NCBI GenBank assembly: GCA_963802795.1
Contig: CAWDJV010000002.1
Location: 1-64,000 of the forward strand
Source of the DNA: JAIBJN01 sp963802795
GTDB taxonomy: Bacteria; Actinomycetota; Thermoleophilia; Gaiellales; Gaiellaceae
Length of the DNA: 64,000 bases
Direction of reading: 5' to 3'
The position numbers were made by a program, and so were the translations under genes. Shown here one piece after another: positions 25,858 through 34,535 of this stretch. The notes beneath the pieces are model-generated. The model was not told the origin of the DNA. It did not search any database and saw only the letters and a program-made list of their open reading frames with translations. Position 1 is the first letter of the stretch; every line of letters starts with the position of its first letter.

Positions 25858-26442
25858 ATGACTGCGCAGGCGGCGACACTCAGGCTCGCGGTCTTTCCAC
25901 GCCCGAGGGTGCTCACCGACGTCCTGCTCGTCCTCGCCGGCACGGGCTTCGTCGCGGTCGCCGCCCAGGTCAAGATCAACCTCTCGTTCACGCCGGTCCC
26001 GATCACCGGCCAGACGTTCGCGGTCGTCCTCGTGGGCGCCTCGCTGGGTGCGCTCCTGGGCCTGGCGAGCCTCGGGCTCTACCTCTTCGTGGGCGCGCTC
26101 GGCGCGCCGATCTACGCCGAGGGCCAGGGCGGCTGGGACGTCCTCACCGGCCCGACGGGCGGCTACATCGTCGGCTTCGTCTGCGCCGCCGCGCTCACGG
26201 GCTGGCTTGCCCAGCGCAGGTGGGATCGCCACTTCAACTCCGCCGTCGCGGCCATGCTGACCGGGAACGTGGTCATCTACCTCTTCGGGCTCCCCTGGCT
26301 CGCCCGCGAGATCGGCACAGGGCTCGAGGGTACCCTCGAGGCCGGGCTCTACCCCTTCGTGGTCGGCGACTTGCTCAAGCTCTACCTCGCCGGGATGCTC
26401 CTGCCCGGCGCGTGGAAGCTCGTCGAGCGCCTCCGCGGCTGA
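25858..26442 (+). CDS. bioY: BioY-type biotin transporter (ECF S component)
   Basis: A 194-residue integral membrane protein with about six helices. Family hallmarks include VKINLSFTPVPITGQTFAVV near residues 38-60 and GPTGGYIVGFV near 98-108. It imports biotin, either alone or with a shared ECF energising module; no EcfA or EcfT genes are adjacent. Biotin supply fits the biotin-dependent acyl-CoA carboxylase chains encoded at 32481 and 42994. It starts 20 bases after the VanW gene. Confidence 0.92.
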   Translation: MTAQAATLRLAVFPRPRVLTDVLLVLAGTGFVAVAAQVKINLSFTPVPITGQTFAVVLVGASLGALLGLASLGLYLFVGALGAPIYAEGQGGWDVLTGPTGGYIVGFVCAAALTGWLAQRRWDRHFNSAVAAMLTGNVVIYLFGLPWLAREIGTGLEGTLEAGLYPFVVGDLLKLYLAGMLLPGAWKLVERLRG

Positions 26443-26451
26443 GCCTCGGTT

Positions 26452-27174
26452 CTACTGGGCGTCGGCCTTCGCCGGCTCGGCGGGCGTCTCGGCCGACCGG
26501 CGTCGGTAGCACGCGACGACGGCAGCGACGGCCTCGGCCGGGTCGTCCGTCACCACCAGGTTGTCGCAGTCCTCGCGCGAGACCATCCCCTCCGCGAGCA
26601 GGGGCTCTCGGATCCAGTCCGTCAGGCCGCGCCAGTAGTCCGAGTCGAAGAGGACGACGGGGAAATCGAGGATCTTGCCCGTCTGGATGAGGGTGAGCGC
26701 CTCGAAGAGCTCGTCCAGCGTTCCGAAGCCGCCCGGAAAGATGACGAAGCCCTCGGCGGCCTTCACGAACATCGTCTTCCGCACGTAGAAGTGCTCGAAC
26801 GTGAGCCCGACGTCGACGTAGGGGTTCGACTCCTGCTCGTGGGGGAGGACGATGTTGAAGCCGACCGAGAGCCCGCCGCCCTCCCTCGCGCCGCGGTTGG
26901 CGGCCTCCATCACCCCGGGCCCGCCGCCTGTGACCACCACGAACTCTGCCTCGGCGAAGCGCCGGGCGACGTCGCGGGCCGCCGCGTACGCGGGGTGACC
27001 TTCGCCGACGCGGGCCGAGCCGAAGATCGTGACGGCCGGGGTCGGCAGGTCGGCGACCGCCTCGAAGCCGGTGAAGAACTCCTCCGCGATACGCCCGACG
27101 TGGAGCCGCTCCGCGTGCTCCTCGCTCAGGAGCATGCGCCGTTCGTCCAGGTGGCTCCCAGCCTCGCCGCTCAC
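26452..27174 (-). CDS. LOG family protein (TIGR00730-type Rossmann fold)
   Basis: A 240-residue protein. The conserved GGGPGVMEAANRGA and PGGFGTLDELFEAL motifs (the PGGxGTxxE nucleotide-binding/catalytic signature) mark a cytokinin riboside 5'-monophosphate phosphoribohydrolase-like enzyme, formerly annotated as lysine decarboxylase. The N-terminal ~45 residues before TVTIFGSARVGEGHP-like sequence are longer than in minimal LOG proteins. The physiological substrate in bacteria is usually unknown. It converges with bioY. Confidence 0.88.
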   Translation of the reverse strand: MSGEAGSHLDERRMLLSEEHAERLHVGRIAEEFFTGFEAVADLPTPAVTIFGSARVGEGHPAYAAARDVARRFAEAEFVVVTGGGPGVMEAANRGAREGGGLSVGFNIVLPHEQESNPYVDVGLTFEHFYVRKTMFVKAAEGFVIFPGGFGTLDELFEALTLIQTGKILDFPVVLFDSDYWRGLTDWIREPLLAEGMVSREDCDNLVVTDDPAEAVAAVVACYRRRSAETPAEPAKADAQ

Positions 27175-27340
27175 CGGCTCATCGTAGTCGGATCCCGTCG
27201 AAGACCCGTCGATCCTCGCCTACGGTCAGACGAAAGCCGGCGCGTCCAGGCGACTCGAGAAGGGGAGAGCGAGCACCGGAGTGCTCACGCAGAAGAACGG
27301 CACGGCCGGGTGCGTCAGTCAAAGCGGCGCCGGGAAGGTC

Positions 27341-27370
27341 GAACGCGCCCCCCATAGGGAGGGCGCGTTC
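27341..27370. terminator. Hairpin in the LOG/site-2-protease interval
   Basis: A 10-bp perfect stem (GAACGCGCCC with GGGCGCGTTC) around a 10-base loop. It lies in the 293-base interval 27175-27467, which holds no convincing gene: a 78-residue minus frame crosses the hairpin and has no ribosome-binding site. It is probably a terminator of the protease unit. Confidence 0.4.
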
Positions 27371-27467
27371 GTTGCCGGAGGTCGTCAAACGCCCGGCAGC
27401 CGGCAGCATACCCATTTTTTGACAGCACTCCTCCGGCGGGAGGGGTGTGTAGCGGCCGGCTCGTCGC

Positions 27468-28334
27468 CTAGAAAGTGCGCTCGACGTGCGTCGCGCTCAT
27501 CGCGAGCGCGAGGAGCGCTGCGAGGCCGACGTAGGTCACGCCGACGACCGCCCGCCGCCAGGGCGCGATCGAGTAGTACTCGGCGACGCCGGGGTCGTTC
27601 CGCTCGCGCCAGCGCCTCCAGACCTCGAGCCCGCCGATCACGAGCACCAGGATCAGGATCGGGTTCGGCCACAGGATCGTGAGGCCGAGCAGGAGAGCGA
27701 GGCCCACGGCCCAGAAGGCCGGGTGAAGCGCGGCGACCGCGCGCCCGCCGTCCAGCGGCGAGACCGGGACGAGGTTGAAGAGGTTGAGGAAGAACCCCGT
27801 GAAGGCGAGCGCCACGAGCAGCTCGGAGTCGAGCGCCTCGCCGGCGACCCAGACGCCGAGGGCGCCCAGGCTCCCGAGGATCGGGCCGGCGAGCGCGACC
27901 CGCGCCTCCCGCCAGACGTCGTGGGGCATCTGCTTCATGCCCACGACCGCGCCGAGGAACGGGATGAAGAGCGGCGCCGAGGCCGGGATTCCCTGCCGGC
28001 GCAGCTCGAGGACGTGCCCGAGCTCGTGCACGAGCAGGAGTAGGACGAAGCCGGCCGCGAAGCGCCAGCCCCAGATCCAGGCGTAGGCCGCCATCGAGAC
28101 CAGCATCGAGCCCGAGGTCACGAAGATCTTGAGCTTGAAGAGCGCGAGCAGCGCCGCCTTGAACTTGAAGAGCAGGAAGCCGAACGCGGCCAGGGGGGCC
28201 CAGAGCTTCTTCCCGAGCCGGCGCCAGCCGCCTCCCGGGTGGATCGGCTCGTAGTCGCGGTACGCGTGGCCGTCGCCGTCCTCGAGCTCGTAACGGCGGG
28301 TCTCAGGCTCTTGCTGGGGGGTGAGGCTGCTCAC
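27468..28334 (-). CDS. Site-2-protease-like membrane metallopeptidase (M50)
   Basis: A 288-residue protein with a GTG start at 28334 chosen near the conserved N-terminal domain. The zinc motif HELGH sits in a hydrophobic helix (FVLLLLVHELGHVLELRR), and the second metal site is in NLVPVSPLDGGRAVAAL (NxxPxxxLDGG). About five membrane helices are visible. S2P-like proteins cleave membrane-embedded substrates such as anti-sigma factors; no such substrate gene is adjacent. The N-terminal ~50 residues are soluble and acidic. Confidence 0.88.
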   Translation of the reverse strand: MSSLTPQQEPETRRYELEDGDGHAYRDYEPIHPGGGWRRLGKKLWAPLAAFGFLLFKFKAALLALFKLKIFVTSGSMLVSMAAYAWIWGWRFAAGFVLLLLVHELGHVLELRRQGIPASAPLFIPFLGAVVGMKQMPHDVWREARVALAGPILGSLGALGVWVAGEALDSELLVALAFTGFFLNLFNLVPVSPLDGGRAVAALHPAFWAVGLALLLGLTILWPNPILILVLVIGGLEVWRRWRERNDPGVAEYYSIAPWRRAVVGVTYVGLAALLALAMSATHVERTF

Positions 28335-28509
28335 CGACTCATCGTAGCTGCGGCCTCGAGAGCCCCCGGCAGGCCCGGCGGCGCGTAACGCCACCTTAAG
28401 GGCTGCCGGGGTTGCCAGGTCTCGAAACGGCAGCGGCCTGTGGGTCTCGATGGGAAGAAGGCCGCGGCTTCCTCCGTCCGGTCGATAACCAACTCCACAG
28501 GGAGGCAGC

Positions 28510-29091
28510 ATGCGCAAGGTAGGCAGGCGGAAGATGATCGCGCTTCTGGCGACGGGCATGATGATCGGCATCATCATGGTCGCGACGCCCGCGAGCGCGC
28601 TCACCAACTGGGTGAACGTGTGGAACAACCACCTGAAGCCCCAGGCGGATGCGCGCTACGTGAAGAAGAGCACCATCAAGACGATCCAGGGCGACTACGC
28701 CCTCGGTCTCCAGGCCGCGAACACCGGCGACGACGGCTGGGACAACATCTCGTTCGGCTTCAAGCTCGCCTCGGAGCCGCAGGAGCACTTCATCAAGTCC
28801 GGAACCGCGGCCCCGGCCGTGTGCCCCGGTACGTTGGCGGACCCCGAGGCGGCTCCCGGACACCTGTGCGTCTACGAGGGCGACGCGGTGAACAGAAGCG
28901 AGGTCGTGATCTTCTCGGCCGGGCACCGCCAGTCCTTCAGGGCTGACGAGTTCGGCGCCGGGCTCTGGCTGATCCCGACGGCGGCCGGCAACGCCTGGAG
29001 CTACGGCACCTGGGCAGTCACGGCTCCGGCCGGCACGACCCCGAGCCTGACCGACGACGGCTCGACGGGCGGCGGCCTCCCGGGCCAGTAA
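28510..29091 (+). CDS. Secreted protein of unknown function
   Basis: A 193-residue protein starting with a classic signal peptide (charged MRKVGRRK, then a hydrophobic core ending ATPASALT, cleavage near residue 30). GGAGGCAG lies before the ATG. The mature region begins NWVNVWNNHLKPQADARYVK, a phrase common in secreted actinobacterial proteins with collagen-like or phage-tail-like stalks, and carries two Cys (PAVCPGTL, HLCVYEG) that could form a disulfide. The C-terminus is Gly/Thr-rich. A strong terminator follows. No enzymatic motif is visible. Confidence 0.8.
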   Translation: MRKVGRRKMIALLATGMMIGIIMVATPASALTNWVNVWNNHLKPQADARYVKKSTIKTIQGDYALGLQAANTGDDGWDNISFGFKLASEPQEHFIKSGTAAPAVCPGTLADPEAAPGHLCVYEGDAVNRSEVVIFSAGHRQSFRADEFGAGLWLIPTAAGNAWSYGTWAVTAPAGTTPSLTDDGSTGGGLPGQ

Positions 29092-29119
29092 CAAGCACCT
29101 CCAGCACGGCAGGCAGACC

Positions 29120-29143
29120 GGCGGGGGCCCTCGGGCCCCCGCC
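29120..29143. terminator. Strong terminator hairpin
   Basis: An 11-bp perfect stem (GGCGGGGGCCC with GGGCCCCCGCC) with a 2-base TC spacer forming the loop, 29 bases after the secreted-protein stop and 39 bases before the end of the convergent MoaD-MoaE gene. It may serve both strands. Confidence 0.7.
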
Positions 29144-29181
29144 ACCCGTTCAACCGCGGGCCGGCGACCGCGCAGCCGCGG

Positions 29182-29820
29182 TCAAGAGCCGCGACCGATC
29201 CACTCCTCGCCGCCCTCGTAGACCTCCTTCTTCCAGAGAGGCACCTCCACCTTCAGCGTGTCGATCGCGTCCTTGCAGGCGGCGAGCGCGTGCTCGCGGT
29301 GCGGGGCGGAGACGGCAATGGCGACGCTAGTCTCTCCGATCCCGACGACGCCGACGCGGTGCGTGATCGCGACGCGGCAGAGGTCGTAGCGGGCGATCAG
29401 GCCGCCCGCGATCTCCTCCATGACCTTCTCGGCCATCCCTTCGTAGGCCTCGTACTCGAGGCGGATGACGGTGCGGCCGCGCGAGAGGATGCGGGTCGTA
29501 CCGAGGAACGTGGCGACGGCGCCCGCCCGCTCGTCGGCTACCTCGGCGATCACCGAGCCGACGTCGATCGGCTCTGCCGTAAGCCGGAAGCCGCCGCCCG
29601 AGACGGGAGGGATGAGGGCGATCTCGTCGCCGTCCGCGAGGAGCCGGTCGCCCGGCGCGTACTCCTTGTTCACGGCGTAGAGGAGGCCCCCGGGCTCCTC
29701 GCCCAGGTCGAGCGGCGTCCAGACGTCCGCGACGCGGGCGCCGTCTGGCAGCTCGAGCTCCCGCTCGCCGGCGCCGGCCCGCTCGCGCAGGCCGGCGAAG
29801 AGCCTCACCCGGACCCTCAC
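29182..29820 (-). CDS. moaX: MoaD-MoaE fusion (molybdopterin synthase), MoaX-like
   Basis: A 212-residue protein. Residues 1-78 are a ubiquitin-like MoaD domain (VRLFAGLRERAG, ending PPVSGGG with the GG that would carry thiocarboxylate). Residues ~85-212 are MoaE (GAVATFLGTTR, LEYEAYEGMAEK, HRVGVVGIGETSVAIAVSA, VPLWKKEVYEGGEEWI). Mycobacterial MoaX has the same fusion and is cleaved after the Gly-Gly to become active; that is likely needed here. GTG start at 29820. Molybdenum cofactor would serve enzymes such as formate dehydrogenases or xanthine-type oxidases, none of which lies in the window. Confidence 0.9.
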   Translation of the reverse strand: MRVRVRLFAGLRERAGAGERELELPDGARVADVWTPLDLGEEPGGLLYAVNKEYAPGDRLLADGDEIALIPPVSGGGFRLTAEPIDVGSVIAEVADERAGAVATFLGTTRILSRGRTVIRLEYEAYEGMAEKVMEEIAGGLIARYDLCRVAITHRVGVVGIGETSVAIAVSAPHREHALAACKDAIDTLKVEVPLWKKEVYEGGEEWIGRGS

Positions 29821-29865
29821 GGGCCCTCGGCGGCGGTGTCCACGCGCGTAGCGTAGATTGACTTC

Positions 29866-31449
29866 ATGGCCACGGCCGAGGATCGCCGCGGGACCGACTC
29901 GGGCATCGAGGTCAAGCCGGTCTACACCGCGAAGGACATCGAGGGCCTCGCGCCGGAGCTGCCCGGCGAGTTCCCCTTCACGCGGGGCCCGTACAAGGAC
30001 ATGTACCGCGGCAAGCCGTGGACGATTCGGCAGTACGCGGGGTTCGCGTCGGCAGAGGAGACGAACTCCCGTTTCCGGTACCTCCTCGAGCAGGGTCAGA
30101 CCGGGCTCTCGGTCGCCTTCGACCTCCCGACGCAGCTCGGCTACGACTCCGACGACCCGCGCGCCGCGGGGGAGGTCGGGCGGACCGGCGTCGCGATCGA
30201 CTCGCTCGCCGACATGGAGATCCTCTTCGACTCGATCCCGCTCGGCGAGGTCTCGACCTCGATGACGATCAACGCGCCCGCGGCGCTCCTGCTCCTCCTC
30301 TACGAGCTCGTCGCCGAGAAGCAGGGCGTCCCCGGCGACCAGCTCCGCGGCACAGTGCAGAACGACATCCTCAAGGAGTACGTGGCCCGCGGGAACTACA
30401 TCTTCCCGCCTCGGCCATCGATGCGGATCACGACCGATCTCTTCTCCTACTGTCGCGAGCGGCTGCCGCGCTGGAACACCATCTCGATCTCGGGCTACCA
30501 CATCAGGGAGGCGGGGGCGACGGCCGTCCAGGAGCTGGCTTTCACCCTGGCGCACGGGATCGCCTACTGCGAGGCGGCGGTCGCCGCGGGCCTGTCGCCC
30601 GACGAGTTCGGCGAGCGGCTCTCCTTCTTCTTCAACGCCCACAACCACTTCTTCGAGGAAGTGGCGAAGTTCCGGGCGGCGCGGCGCCTCTGGGCGGAGA
30701 TCATGCGCGACCGCTTCGGCGCGATGAACCCGAAGGCCCAGGCGCTCCGCTTCCACGCGCAGACGGGAGGATCGACTCTGACCGCGCAGCAGCCGGAGTC
30801 GAACGTGGTCCGGGTCGCCGTCCAGGCGCTGTCAGCGGTCTGCGGCGGGGCGCAGTCGATCCATACGAACGGATACGACGAGGCGCTGGCACTGCCGACC
30901 GAGCGGAGCGCCCGCATCGCGCTCCGCACGCAGCAGATCCTTCGGCACGAGGCCGGCGGAACCGACACCGCCGACCCGTTGGGCGGCTCGTACTTCGTCG
31001 AGGCGCTGACGCTCGAGCTCGAGGAGGGGGCGCGGGAGCTGCTCGGGCGGATCGACGAGCTGGGCGGCGCGGTTGCCGCGGTGGAACAGGGCTTCACGCA
31101 GCACGAGATCGAGGACTCGGCTTTCGAGTTCGAGCGGCAGGTCGAGACCGGGGAGCGGGTCGTCGTGGGCGTCAACCGCTTCGTCGAGGGAGACGAGGAG
31201 GAGATGGAGCTCCACCGCCTCGATCCCAAGGCGGAGCGCAGGCAGGTGGAGAGAACCCAACGGGTGCGCGCCGCGCGGGACGAGGACGCTGCGGGGGCGG
31301 CAATGCTCGCGATTCTGGAGACTGCGCGGGGCGACGGGAACCTGCTGTTTCCCCTGCGCGAGGCCCTCGCAGCTCACTGCACCGTCGGCGAGATCTGCGG
31401 CGCTCTGCGCGAGGAGCTCGGCGCGTACGACGCTCACCTCGCTCCGTGA
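29866..31449 (+). CDS. Methylmalonyl-CoA mutase large-subunit catalytic chain (without B12 domain)
   Basis: A 527-residue protein covering only the TIM-barrel substrate domain of acyl-CoA mutases. Visible signatures: FPFTRGPYKDMYRGKPWTIR, QTGLSVAFDLPTQLGYDSDD, SGYHIREAGATAVQELAF (catalytic His region) and AQTGGSTLTAQQPESNVVR. The ~130-residue C-terminal cobalamin-binding domain (DxHxxG) is absent, so a separate small subunit must supply adenosylcobalamin. It isomerises methylmalonyl-CoA and succinyl-CoA. It is followed by a GTGA overlap with an acetyltransferase, and the carboxylase beta chain is 1 kb downstream, consistent with a propionyl-CoA pathway. Confidence 0.93.
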   Translation: MATAEDRRGTDSGIEVKPVYTAKDIEGLAPELPGEFPFTRGPYKDMYRGKPWTIRQYAGFASAEETNSRFRYLLEQGQTGLSVAFDLPTQLGYDSDDPRAAGEVGRTGVAIDSLADMEILFDSIPLGEVSTSMTINAPAALLLLLYELVAEKQGVPGDQLRGTVQNDILKEYVARGNYIFPPRPSMRITTDLFSYCRERLPRWNTISISGYHIREAGATAVQELAFTLAHGIAYCEAAVAAGLSPDEFGERLSFFFNAHNHFFEEVAKFRAARRLWAEIMRDRFGAMNPKAQALRFHAQTGGSTLTAQQPESNVVRVAVQALSAVCGGAQSIHTNGYDEALALPTERSARIALRTQQILRHEAGGTDTADPLGGSYFVEALTLELEEGARELLGRIDELGGAVAAVEQGFTQHEIEDSAFEFERQVETGERVVVGVNRFVEGDEEEMELHRLDPKAERRQVERTQRVRAARDEDAAGAAMLAILETARGDGNLLFPLREALAAHCTVGEICGALREELGAYDAHLAP

Positions 31450-31964
31450 GCTCGGCCGGCCGCCCCGCCGAGGGCGGCATCGAGCTCCGCGCCTTCACGG
31501 AGGCAGACGTGCCCGCGCTCGTCGAGGCTTGCCAGGACCCGGAGATCCCGCGCTGGACGCGCGTCCCGACTCCCTACGGCGAGGCGGAGGCCCGAGCCTT
31601 CGTCGCGGGACATCCGAGCATCTATGCATTCGCGGTCGTCGACGCGGAGACGGGCGAGCTGCTCGGCTCGGTGGGGTTCGGGCTCGCCGGCGAGGCGCGC
31701 GGCGAGTTCGGCTACTGGGTGAAGCGCGAGGCCCGTGGGCGCGGCGTGGCCTCGCGAGCTCTGCGCCTGGCTGCGCGCCGGGCGGTCGCCGAGCACGGCC
31801 TCCGCCGCCTCCAGCTCGTGGTCGAGCCGGAGAACGAGGCCTCCATCCGGGTCGCCGAGAACGCCGGCTTCCGACGCGAGGGCCTGCTTCGCAAGTACAT
31901 CGAGATCAGGGGGGAGCGCCCCGACGTTTACATGTACTCGCTCTTGGCCGAGGAGCTCGAGTAG
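31446..31964 (+). CDS. GNAT-family N-acetyltransferase (RimJ/RimL-like)
   Basis: A 172-residue protein with a GTG start overlapping the mutase stop. It has the GNAT fold in order: IELRAFTEADVPALVEACQD at the N-terminus, the acetyl-CoA loop KREARGRGVASRALRLAARR (R-x-x-G-x-G/A pattern) at ~100-118, and ENEASIRVAENAGFRREGLL near the end, typical of the RimJ/RimL branch. The substrate is unknown. Coupling to the mutase suggests co-expression, not necessarily shared function. Confidence 0.85.
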   Translation: MSSAGRPAEGGIELRAFTEADVPALVEACQDPEIPRWTRVPTPYGEAEARAFVAGHPSIYAFAVVDAETGELLGSVGFGLAGEARGEFGYWVKREARGRGVASRALRLAARRAVAEHGLRRLQLVVEPENEASIRVAENAGFRREGLLRKYIEIRGERPDVYMYSLLAEELE

Positions 31965-31967
31965 ACG

Positions 31968-32327
31968 CTAGACACGCTGCAGGTGGGTGTCCTTGAAGCC
32001 GGTTGTGTACTTGAGCCCGTAGCCGAGCAGGCGGTCGGCCCCGATGTGTGCGGCCCAGATGAGCGCCACCTGGACAGGCCACCCAACGTCCCAGATGACA
32101 CCGGCGGCGCCGAGCGCGAGCGGTGCGACGGTCGTGTGCGCGGCGTCGTAGGCGATCGCGCCGGTCCTCGGTCCCGCGAGGTACCCGAGCGCCGCGAGGT
32201 CGGGCGCGAGTGCGAAGACGATGAGCGGCCAGAGAGCGAAATCGCCGTGGACGTAGAGCACGACGGCCGAGGCGAAGAGCGCGAGCCCTTCGGCCCTGAG
32301 AAGAGCGGCGGGGAGCGTAAGAGTCAT
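31968..32327 (-). CDS. DUF4260-family small membrane protein
   Basis: A 119-residue protein with about four hydrophobic helices. Family-typical phrases are RAEGLALFASAVVLY, FALAPDLAALGYLAGPRTGA and IWAAHIGADRLLGYGLKY. ATG at 32327. The biochemical role is unknown. It converges with the acetyltransferase (3-base gap) and diverges from the carboxylase gene. Confidence 0.85.
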   Translation of the reverse strand: MTLTLPAALLRAEGLALFASAVVLYVHGDFALWPLIVFALAPDLAALGYLAGPRTGAIAYDAAHTTVAPLALGAAGVIWDVGWPVQVALIWAAHIGADRLLGYGLKYTTGFKDTHLQRV

Positions 32328-32480
32328 GCCAGGATGGTGACGGCTCTCCCGGCCGGCGACGCGGCGATCCTTCCTGGGGCACCCCGGCCCACCACCCGCT
32401 TTCGAGCCTAACGCGGAAAGGCGCACGCGTGGCTCACGAAATGTGCCGCCTTCCGCGCGAGCCAAAGTAAGCTCCCGCGC

Positions 32481-34052
32481 ATGGCGAAGGCCGAGGATCT
32501 CCAGTCCACCGAGGCGAAGCTCGCCGCGCTCGAGCGGCTGCGCGAGGAAGCCCTCCACGCAGGTGACGAACGCGCCGTCGAGCGCCAGCGCGAGCGCGGG
32601 AAGCTCCTCGCGCGCGAGCGGCTCGAGAAGCTCCTCGACCCGGGCTCCTTCGTCGAGCTCGACCGCTATGTGCGCCACCGCAACCCGCACTTCGGGATGA
32701 TGGAGCGGCGGCCGTGGGGCGACGCCGTGGTCACCGGCTACGGGACGATCCTGGGGCGGAAGGTCTTCGTCTTCTCCCAGGACTTCACGGTGTTCGGCGG
32801 CACGCTCTCCGAGGTGTTCGCCGAGAAGATCTGCAAGGTGATGGACCTCGCGGTCAAGTACGGCTGCCCGCTGATCGGCATCAACGACTCCGGCGGCGCG
32901 CGCATCCAGGAGGGCGTCGTCTCGCTCGGCGGCTACGCGGAGATCTTCTGGCGCAACGTCCAGGCCTCCGGCGTGATCCCGCAGATCAGCCTGGTCATGG
33001 GGCCCTGTGCCGGCGGAGCGGTCTACTCGCCGGCGATGACCGACTTCGTGCTGATGGTCAAGGAGACCTCCTACATGTTCATCACGGGCCCCGAGGTGGT
33101 GAAGACGGTGACCGGCGAGGAGGTCACATTCGAGGAGCTCGGAGGCGCGCTCACGCACGCATCGAAGTCGGGCGTGGCCCACTTTGCCGCCGACGACGAG
33201 GAGGCTTGCCTCGAGGACGCGCGCTACCTCCTCTCGTTCCTGCCCCAGAACAACGTCGACGCGCCGCCCTTCTTCGAGCCCTCCGACCCTCCCGACCGGG
33301 AGGACCCCGAGCTCGACACGCTCGTTCCCGACGAGCCGACGAAGCCCTACGACATGCGCGCGGTCGTCGAGCGGGTCGTCGACGACGGCGAGTTCCTGGA
33401 GGTGCACCAGCTCTGGGCGGAGAACATCGTCTGCGGCTTCGCGCGGCTCGCCGGCCATCCGGTCGGCGTCGTGGGCAACAACCCGCGGGCGCTCGCGGGC
33501 ACGCTCGACATCGACTCGTCGGTGAAGGCGGCCCGCTTCGTCCGGTTCTGCGACGCCTTCAACATCCCGCTCGTCACGTTCGTGGACGTCCCCGGCTTCC
33601 TTCCGGGAACGGCGCAGGAGTGGGGCGGCATCATCCGCCACGGCGCCAAGCTCCTCTACGCGTACTCGGAGGCGACAGTCCCGAAGATCGCGCTCATCAC
33701 GCGCAAGGCGTACGGGGGTGCGTACGACGTCATGAGCTCGAAGCACATCCGTGCCGACTTCAACTTCGCGTGGCCGACCGCCGAGGTCGCGGTCATGGGC
33801 CCGGAAGGGGCGGTGAACATCGTCTTCCGCAAGGAGCTCGAGGAGGCGGAGGACCCCGAGACCCGCCGTGCCGAGCTGATCGCCGACTACAAGGCGCAGT
33901 TCGCCAATCCCTACACCGCCGCAGAGCGGGGCTACGTGGACGACGTCATCGAGCCGAGGCGCACGCGGCCGGTTCTCTGCGACGCGCTGAAGACCGCCTT
34001 GACGAAGCGCGAGAGGCGGCCGCCGCGGAAGCACGGCAACGTTCCTCTGTGA
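32481..34052 (+). CDS. Acyl-CoA (propionyl-CoA) carboxylase beta chain
   Basis: A 523-residue carboxyltransferase. Visible motifs: RLLARERLEKLLDPGSFVEL-like N-terminus, INDSGGARIQEGVVSLGGYA (oxyanion region), MGPCAGGAVYSPAMTDFVLM, and in the C-lobe FVDVPGFLPGTAQEWGGIIRHGAKLLYAYSEA-type sequence with RKAYGGAYDVM. It transfers carboxyl from carboxybiotin to propionyl- or acetyl-CoA. Its biotin carboxylase/carrier partner is probably the protein at 42994-44775, and an epsilon-like peptide is at 41874. Substrate preference between acetyl- and propionyl-CoA is not certain. Confidence 0.93.
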   Translation: MAKAEDLQSTEAKLAALERLREEALHAGDERAVERQRERGKLLARERLEKLLDPGSFVELDRYVRHRNPHFGMMERRPWGDAVVTGYGTILGRKVFVFSQDFTVFGGTLSEVFAEKICKVMDLAVKYGCPLIGINDSGGARIQEGVVSLGGYAEIFWRNVQASGVIPQISLVMGPCAGGAVYSPAMTDFVLMVKETSYMFITGPEVVKTVTGEEVTFEELGGALTHASKSGVAHFAADDEEACLEDARYLLSFLPQNNVDAPPFFEPSDPPDREDPELDTLVPDEPTKPYDMRAVVERVVDDGEFLEVHQLWAENIVCGFARLAGHPVGVVGNNPRALAGTLDIDSSVKAARFVRFCDAFNIPLVTFVDVPGFLPGTAQEWGGIIRHGAKLLYAYSEATVPKIALITRKAYGGAYDVMSSKHIRADFNFAWPTAEVAVMGPEGAVNIVFRKELEEAEDPETRRAELIADYKAQFANPYTAAERGYVDDVIEPRRTRPVLCDALKTALTKRERRPPRKHGNVPL

Positions 34053-34137
34053 GGACGTGTCGATCGGGGCGTATCCCGTTCGTCGTCACAATGAACGCGG
34101 CGAACCGCGCCGCAGCGACCACGGGAGGTTTGAGCTC

Positions 34138-34533
34138 ATGAAGTACTTGCTAGCGCTCTTCGGCGACGAGCGCCGGTGGGCCGAGCGCACGCCGGAGGAG
34201 ATGCAGGAGAGCATGAGGCAGTGGGACGCCTTTACGCAGGGGACGATCGAAGCGGGCGTGCACGTGGGCGGCGAGGGACTCCAGCCGAGCGCCACCGCGA
34301 CGACCGTGCAGATCCAGGAGAGCGGCGAGCCCATCGTCTCGGACGGCCCCTTCGCCGAGACGAAGGAGCAGCTGGGCGGGTACTACCTGCTCGACTGCGA
34401 GGATCTCGACGACGCGATCGCCTGGGCGAAGAAGATCCCGATGCCCGGCGGAACCGTGGAGGTCCGGCCGGTGATGGACTACGAAGCTGCGGGGTCGGCT
34501 CACCACTCGAACGAGTCGGAGGCGCGGCGGTAG
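34138..34533 (+). CDS. YCII-related DGPF-domain protein
   Basis: A 131-residue protein with the signature SDGPFAETKEQLGGYYLLD (DGPF motif at ~residues 65-68). ATG 34138 follows GGGAGG. Members form a ferredoxin-like YciI fold and are almost always encoded beside ECF42 sigma factors. Here the stop codon at 34531-34533 directly abuts the sigma factor frame. The biochemical role is unknown; they are candidate targets or co-regulators of ECF42. Confidence 0.9.
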   Translation: MKYLLALFGDERRWAERTPEEMQESMRQWDAFTQGTIEAGVHVGGEGLQPSATATTVQIQESGEPIVSDGPFAETKEQLGGYYLLDCEDLDDAIAWAKKIPMPGGTVEVRPVMDYEAAGSAHHSNESEARR

Positions 34534-34535
34534 AC

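Noticed and set aside
27179..27415. 78-residue minus frame between the LOG gene and the site-2 protease
   Set aside because: It crosses a 10-bp hairpin, has no ribosome-binding site and no family resemblance.
31968..34034. Minus frame of 688 codons spanning the carboxylase gene
   Set aside because: Only its last 119 codons (DUF4260) are real; the rest is the antisense shadow of acyl-CoA carboxylase beta.
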